Shown: piece by piece, positions 7,319 to 12,417 of the stretch | Layout: each line of letters opens with the position of its first letter | How positions within the stretch are numbered: the first letter of the stretch is position 1 | NCBI GenBank assembly: GCA_036939975.1 | Contig: JALLPB010000880.1 | Location: forward strand, 1 to 12,417 | DNA: 12,417 bases | Direction: 5' to 3' | Source of the DNA: Cyclostephanos tholiformis | Taxonomy: Eukaryota; Bacillariophyta; Thalassiosirophyceae; Thalassiosirales; Thalassiosiraceae | Translations under genes and position numbers: made by a program | The notes under the pieces: generated by a model | Database searches by the model: none | What the model saw: only the letters and a program-made list of their open reading frames with translations | Told to the model about the DNA's origin: nothing

Positions 7319-9481
7319 GCAAAAACCACAGCTTTGTTATGATAGCAGGTATATCTTCGGGGCATCTCCATGTCCCAACTACAGATGCAAGAAACATTTC
7401 AGACTTAACTTGAGCAACTAAATTTGCCATCCAAGATAGGTCAAGTAGGGGTTCACCATGTCATATGCATCGTTATTGTATAGGTATTAAGTGGAGCAAT
7501 TTGTCATGTGTGAGGTGGCTTATTGCGGCCATTTCTGTCAATATTCCAAAACGTCATATGCATAGTCATTTCACATTGCAAGGAATTTAGAATTTTGCTC
7601 ACCCTGCTCCCATGAAGCCAAGAAAAACCACTTCCAGTTCTTCCCTGTTCCTTTCTGGTCTCATAAAGTCCCAAAGCATATTCCAAAAGCAACCTTTGTC
7701 TGGGTACCAACCTTTGTACATCTTCGATCCACAATATCAATTAGACAGTCTTGAAGCTCAAAGTTGCAATCTATGCCATTTCTATCATCTTGGTAAAGAT
7801 CAATTCATGACAAAACCTCCTAATCAGTTTGCACTCCATCTGCTAGACTTTGAACCACCATTCCTGTTTATACCATGTGGTTACTCCTGAAGAGTTTTGG
7901 AGCTCAAGAAATGAACATCTGCAGATGTCATTAATTCAAGTGGAGAAGATCTTAAGTGCATGAGACGTCCTCTAGCAACAAAGTAAAAAATGTACAATAT
8001 GATGGATATGCCAAGTAAAGTCACCTCCCAAAAGACAAAGATCCATTCAGTCCATTAAGCAAACCCACCTGTTGCAATCTCACAGCTTTTTCCCTCAATA
8101 ATGTAATCACACTTGTTGGACCAGAGTTGATTGTATGCACTGCTTGAATTGTATCATAGAGCTTCTCCTTATACACTCCAATTCATTGAAGAGACTCATG
8201 AGATTAACCAATAAGCACCATTTTGACTGATGGCCTCGTCACTCATTGTATGCCAAATTTAGTTGGATTGTCCACAAACCAGAAGTAATTTATTGATTAC
8301 TCATCAGCTAGCACAAATTGGTTGTCCTGGGCCTTGATGCCTTTGCCCCTCCTACTAGGTGTGAAAAATGCACCATCACATGAAAGCTATAGAACACAAT
8401 GCTGTGAAACTTGAACATACTATGGACCATTGTGATATTATTGCCAACACCGATGGAGCATTACTAAAAACACAAACCTTTTTATGTCAAGGTTACAGTA
8501 GAGGTTGGGCACAAGTACCAAAGGTACCTGAAGGTACCATAATATGGTTTTTACAAGGCCACAAAGTCACTCTCTGTAGCTGACAAACAGGGTTTAGCAC
8601 CCCAAGACATGTTCCTCCAGACTTACCATGCAAAAATCTCTGGCCTTTAGCTCACAAGCCTGCAAACCATACTCCAACCTTTTGGGGCCAAACATCTGGA
8701 GTACCAAACAATACCTCCATGATTTCAACTGTCATGCTCTTCATGATGGATGGCATGACAATCTATGCATACAAATTGTTAGCTGTTGCTGCCAATGCTC
8801 CGCATTGGTGGTAAAATCATTGCAACTGATGACGATTCACATAATTCGTAGAAAGTGTCATGACACGATAGGTAAGAAAAAATAGTAAATAGTAATAATG
8901 ATAATTTTTAGTTTAAAGACTAATACCTGCTGCATAGTACATTTTTTGATTGTTGTATGCTTTGTTGCTACGAGTGTGGCTGTGTGATGGTCGTATGAGC
9001 CATGATTGTATGATGAGACAATTTGCATCATGGAGAAAACATTCCTCTTGCTCCTTTCCAGCCTTCTTTGACAATGCCGCCACCAAACACCTACATGATG
9101 TCTCTACCAGGCAGATGGGGCTCAAGAATCAATCCAGCTGATGGACTGCTGAGCTGATGGCTCCAATGTTGTGGAGGATGCTTGGATATCCTCGCCAATT
9201 TTCCGATACTCACCCCATGTATTCCTACTTGGAAAAAAAGAAAAACACATACAACAACTCCCTTCGCCCGTGATTATTAGAATAATCTCATCAATTGATT
9301 GATAATGATAAATCCTTATTTTAATGAATCACTTAATATGTTGGTTGATTGTTGTATGTGGCAGTGCTGGGAGTGGGGCATCATGATGGCTGTCACTATG
9401 GTCGGTTTGTTCATTTATTGCTAGCTTTAGCTGGCCTTTACCTAGCTAAAGCATATATCACACCCGCAAAGAAAAAAAACA
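7319..9481. other. AT-richer relic region without an intact recognised gene
   Basis: Frames on both strands are broken by many stops. Several short minus-strand pieces read like decayed protein: 7599-7721 (a 40-codon ATG-started frame, MYKGWYPDKGCFWNMLWDFM then RPERNREELEVVFLGF), about 8040-8200 (KEKLYDTIQAVHTINSG then PTSVITLLREKAVRLQQVGL), and 8652-8756 (MPSIMKSMTVEIMEVLFGTP then DVWPQKVGVWFAGL). These change frame repeatedly. This is what an old transposon copy would look like, but no transposase or reverse-transcriptase motif could be identified. The plus-strand frames (7612-7890, 8368-8583, 8628-8885) show no domain and overlap these pieces. The 14-nt word TTGATTGTTGTATG occurs at 8946-8959 and again at 9345-9358. 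Confidence 0.35.
9424..9452. repeat. small inverted repeat (9-bp arms, 11-nt loop)
   Basis: GCTTTAGCT at 9424-9432 is the reverse complement of AGCTAAAGC at 9444-9452. It lies in the spacer downstream of the minus-strand S1-domain gene. It could fold as a stem in RNA from either strand, perhaps in a 3' untranslated region, but no function can be assigned. Confidence 0.5.
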
Positions 9482-9703
9482 TCATTGCACTATGGCTGGG
9501 GTGCCAATGATAACATCATCATCAGTAATGGAGATCAACATGACCCCAGATTGCATCACCCTTGCCAACCTAACTCTTGTTGGGATCATGCCGATTGATT
9601 TAGATTGTGCGCCCAGTGGACAGAATGACTCTTCTCCAGAGGAGAGGGACACGTATGTAAGTATCTCTAGTACATTAATTATTGGTATAATTATTTGGTT
9701 CAA
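9482..9703. other. short segment open on both strands, ambiguous
   Basis: On the plus strand an ATG at 9492 opens a frame starting MAGVPMITSSSVMEINMTPD that reaches a perfect donor-like GTAAGTATC at 9657. On the minus strand a frame without ATG reads to GVMLISITDDDVIIGTPA before its stop, starting right at the end of the S1 gene. Either could be an exon or 3' untranslated sequence of the S1 gene. I do not recognise either product. A plus-strand gene would have to continue antisense to the S1 gene, which makes it unlikely. Confidence 0.2.
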
Positions 9704-11616
9704 TCCAATAACGTCAGCGCAAGCTGTCCCCTCCTCTCATCAATACCATCCAATCTGACACGTACATGATCCCCAACATGGTACGGAACATGATGGATCT
9801 CGCCCTCTTCCACTTGCGTAGAAAAGTTGGCAATGCCTACCGGCAAGGTTGTTGCCTTTTCTACGCCTTCTCCTCCACAAGTGGGTTGGACATAATACCA
9901 ATTCCCAGTCCTGGACTTGGCCTTGACCACGCCATCGTACACATTCCCAACCAAAGATCGTATGTCATTATCATCTTTGCGTTTAGACAAAAGCCGTTCC
10001 CTGCGCTTCTTGGCCTGCCTCTCGCGCTTGACATCCCTCGCTTTCTTTTCCCGGATGGATGGATCTAAGGTAACCATGAACCGTCCCGACTGCGTGGATA
10101 CCGCCTTGATGTAAACTTGGATTTCATCACCCGCCTCGAGGACGTTGGAGAAATCGTAATTGTCGTTGATGTCGTGGTCATCGGAGTCCTCATCGGCGGC
10201 GGATAATGTTGCGCCGTCCTTCACATCATCATCATCGTCGTCAACATCATCATCGATATCGTCACCGCCGCCGATGACGATATCTTCAAACCTCAGCATG
10301 CCCAATACCCCAACCAGGCTTCCCCCCCCGCCGCCGTACTTCTTCCCGCGCTTCCTCCCCACTCCCACGTCCACGAACGCCGCCCCGGATCGCTCGGATA
10401 CCGCCACGACCGTACCGTCGTACGGACCGTCTCCCACCCTCAATTCGTTCAATTCGCGCAGCACCACGACGCCGCCTACCTTGGCGCCGGCATGACCACC
10501 GGAGGTGGAGGGGTAGTCCCACCCCCCCCTCCCCCCGGCATCGTCGAACGCATCGTCCCAGTCCCTCCCGAATGCCACATCGTCGTCGTCGTCGTCGTCG
10601 TCGTAATGGTCGTCGTCGTCGCTTGGGGTGGCGGCGGTCGTCGAGACGTATCCTCCCCGTACGCCACCGCGGCCCCTCCGGCGACGAACGCGACGAGCGC
10701 GACGACGCGATTCGTCCTCCTCCTCCGGCGCTAGCACGAGGAGCGGACATCCGTCGTCCCCGTCCTCGTCAAACCCGTAAACGCGGGCGTCGAATTCGTC
10801 CCCCATCGCGTAGGACGCGCGCGATTCCATCGACGACGAGAACGACGACGACGACGACGTCGCATCGACGCGCAACGCCGCGCCGAGCGGCACGTATGCG
10901 AAACGCGGCATCCTCCCCGGACCGACGCTCGATGGTAGTCGAACGGACGCCAGTCCGGTGTGTACCATCATGTTCGTCGTCGTCGTCGTCGACGTTACCC
11001 CGGGACCGCATTTCGCATCGTCGTCAACGTCGTAGTCGTCAACGTCAACGTCCGGTGGACGGAATTGAACCATGGCCGCCTTTGACGATAATACCCTGGC
11101 CCGATGCCTCGTATTCGGGTACGACGTCGACGACGTGCGCAATATCAGATTTCCATGTCGCGGCTCGACGAACAGGGATATGCCATCGTCGTTTTCGTCG
11201 TCGTTTTTTTTTTCGTCGAAGAGATGACGGAGGAGCGATTCCGTCGATTCGTGCCCGAGAGCCCTGGCGTGCATTCGCAAATCGCCGTGCAATCGCCGCC
11301 TGTACGCCCTGCCTATCTTTCCCGCCGTCGTTCCGAGGAAGGTCGCGTCGGCGGCGGCCGTCGTGGTCGTCATCGTCGATGACGACGATGAAGACGATGA
11401 AGACGACGACGACGTTGACGTCATCTCCTCGCCGATCATGTACAACAGAGTCACGACGTTCCCGCGCACCATATCCTCGCGATCGATGCCCATGACGCTG
11501 CACGGCAATAACAACGGACTCGCGTTGCGCCGACGCTTCTTCCATGCCTTGCGAGAGTTCGACACGTCCCCCACGCGTATGCGCACCCTCCGTCCGGGTA
11601 GGAGGAATGCCAGTTC

Positions 11617-11669
<53 letters not shown>

Positions 11670-12032
11670 TGGAACGATAATCGTCGACGCAGTCCATGAC
11701 GTCGTCGTCCATGACGTCGTCGATGACGACGACTGCGTCGGCATCGACCGCCTCGAGGACGTCGACATCGTCCTCCTCGACCTCGTCGAGGTTATCGTCG
11801 TCGTCATCGTCGTGCGCGCCATGGCAATCCGTCGTCGCGTGGAGTCCGCCCGACGACGATGAGGATAACGACGACGACGACGACGACGACGACGATAACG
11901 ATAATAACAACGAGTAGTAGTGGCGGTAGGAGGAGGGGGGGGAGGAGGAAGAAGAAGGAGAGGAGGAGGAGAACGATGGCGACGTCATGCAGGATGGACC
12001 GCGTCTACCGCCAACGCCAAGTTGACGCGATG

Positions 12033-12063
<31 letters not shown>

Positions 12064-12156
12064 TGATGGGACGACTGGCGCGAATGCCACGACGTTGTTG
12101 TTGCCAATACCAAGGAGGACGGCCGCCACCTGGAGATTGCGCATCATATTGTTCAT
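9700..12156 (-). CDS. plastid-targeted S1-domain RNA-binding protein, low-complexity rich
   Basis: A single uninterrupted ORF of 818 aa. The N-terminus (MNNMMRNLQVAAVLLG) is a signal peptide ending in VVAFAP, the A-F-A-P type cleavage motif of diatom proteins sent through the ER into the plastid; residues 24/25 would be the cleavage site. Long Ser runs follow (about 30-40, 90-98, 165-180, 250-262), interspersed with Asp/Glu stretches. Around 185-245 a globular piece reads LPGRRVRIRVGD, KAWKKRRRNASPLLLPCSVM. An Arg-rich patch lies near 487-503. Two S1/OB folds are at the C-terminus: the first begins VGDGPYDGTVVAVSERSGAA, is interrupted by an acidic insert of about 45 residues, and resumes LEAGDEIQVYIKAVSTQSGR; a Lys/Arg-rich linker (REKKARDVKRERQAKKRRER) follows; the second starts VGNVYDGVVKAKSRTGNWYY and ends VGDHVRVRLDGIDE and QLALTLLD. 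The expected role is RNA binding in plastid translation or RNA metabolism. The exact orthologue is unknown. It is apparently intronless despite its size. Confidence 0.85.
10579..10620. repeat. (GTC/GAC)n triplet tract coding poly-Asp
   Basis: On the plus strand one ATC and seven GTC triplets, a GTA-ATG interruption, then four more GTC. On the gene strand this is four Asp, His-Tyr, and eight Asp codons. It lies in the middle acidic part of the S1-domain protein. Confidence 0.9.
11623..11667. repeat. (CGA/TCG)15 triplet tract coding poly-Ser
   Basis: Fifteen perfect CGA triplets on the plus strand are read as TCG serine codons on the minus strand, after YRST and before PPELAF of the S1-domain protein. 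Perfect purity over 45 bp suggests recent expansion or ongoing length variation. Confidence 0.92.
11869..11895. repeat. (CGA/TCG)9 triplet tract coding poly-Ser
   Basis: Nine perfect CGA triplets on the plus strand are read as nine TCG serine codons, flanked by leucine codons (TTA), in the N-terminal low-complexity part of the S1-domain protein. Confidence 0.9.
12034..12066. repeat. (CGA/TCG)10 triplet tract coding poly-Ser right after the targeting motif
   Basis: Ten CGA triplets plus one TGA on the plus strand read as eleven serine codons directly after AFAPVVP. It therefore lies in the expected transit-peptide region, which in diatom plastid preproteins is normally Ser-rich and poor in acidic residues. 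Confidence 0.9.
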
Positions 12157-12296
12157 ATCGGGGATTTCCGAACGAATAGAATAAAAAAATGAAATATAAT
12201 AATAATATTATGATGATGGTGGTATGTATGGAGATAGATGATAATAATAATATAGGAATAGGTATATATTATTTTTTATTACTACGTGTAACATAT
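12157..12296. other. AT-rich region upstream of the S1-domain gene
   Basis: This is strongly AT-rich with ATAATAATA-like stretches and would hold the promoter and 5' leader of the minus-strand S1-domain gene. No specific motif can be assigned with confidence. Confidence 0.4.
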
Positions 12297-12417
12297 CAAT
12301 TGACCGAACACTTTGCTAACACTTCCTGTAGAAAATACGTAGAACATAGTACTAACCTTTAGTACTATGTTCTACGTATTTTCTACAGGAAGTGTTAGCA
12401 AAGTGTTAGGTCAATTG
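12297..12417. repeat. 57-bp inverted repeat with 7-nt loop at the window end
   Basis: The left arm 12297-12353 and right arm 12361-12417 are reverse complements at 56 of 57 positions (the single mismatch is the tenth base of the left arm, CCG against CCT). The loop is AACCTTT (12354-12360). Both outer ends are CAATTG, itself a palindrome. The repeat ends exactly at the last base of the window, so the true right boundary is not visible. It could be a foldback or miniature inverted-repeat element, or a palindromic artefact at a contig end. No ORF lies in it. Confidence 0.9.

Noticed and set aside
8946..9358. 14-nt direct repeat TTGATTGTTGTATG at 8946 and 9345
   Set aside because: The flanking sequences do not match and there are no inverted termini, so it is not evidence of an element boundary.
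10572..11495. 307-codon plus-strand ORF opposite the S1-domain gene, Arg-rich
   Set aside because: It is the antisense shadow of GC-rich triplet repeats in the minus-strand gene; its composition is almost only Arg, Ser and Thr, without any domain.
10579..12066. Triplet arrays as a CRISPR-like or satellite array
   Set aside because: The unit is three bases, has no spacers, and lies within one intact coding frame.

Overview
The window looks like nuclear DNA of a diatom, probably a centric one. The evidence is: spliceosomal GT-AG introns of 71-180 nt that restore reading frames exactly; a preprotein N-terminus with the diatom plastid-targeting signature (signal peptide followed by A-F-A-P); GC-rich compact genes separated by AT-rich spacers; very long Ser and Asp homopolymers coded by triplet repeats; and a decayed retroelement of a type I associate with diatom genomes. 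No rRNA, tRNA, CRISPR array or prokaryotic operon was seen. Family assignments come from recognised motifs, not from a search.

Layout. (1) 152-1381, minus: a broken non-LTR-type reverse-transcriptase C-terminal region with a Cys/His cluster, interrupted by frameshifts and stops. (2) 1781-2709, minus: a two-exon gene for a probable secreted protein with a Pro/Ser/Thr-rich stalk and a Cys-rich beta-trefoil (ricin-B-like) lectin-type domain; it has no toxin catalytic domain. (3) 2710-3554: spacer holding a 48-codon coding-like stretch (3068-3214, minus) that looks like an orphan terminal exon or gene remnant. (4) 3555-4337, minus: complete single-exon NSA2, a 60S ribosome-biogenesis factor. (5) 4338-4731: a divergent intergenic region with two TCACGTGA palindromes, probably a shared promoter. 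(6) 4732-6929, plus: a three-exon serine hydrolase of the ABHD17-like alpha/beta-hydrolase group, with an N-myristoylation-type N-terminus, a coiled coil and an acidic tail (613 aa after splicing). (7) 6930-9699: 2.8 kb of AT-richer DNA with no intact recognised gene, some coding-like relics on the minus strand and a small hairpin. (8) 9700-12156, minus: one long ORF for a plastid-targeted, S1-domain RNA-binding protein packed with poly-Ser and poly-Asp runs. (9) 12157-12417: AT-rich DNA ending in a near-perfect 57-bp inverted repeat with a 7-nt loop, flush with the window edge.

The genes do not form a pathway. The clearest relationship is the head-to-head pair NSA2/ABHD17-like around the E-box-bearing intergenic region. 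The points most worth a second look are the terminal palindrome, the S1 protein whose domain is split by an acidic insert and whose two homopolymer types come from one triplet repeat in opposite orientations, the paired palindromes, and the unrecognised exon-like remnants.
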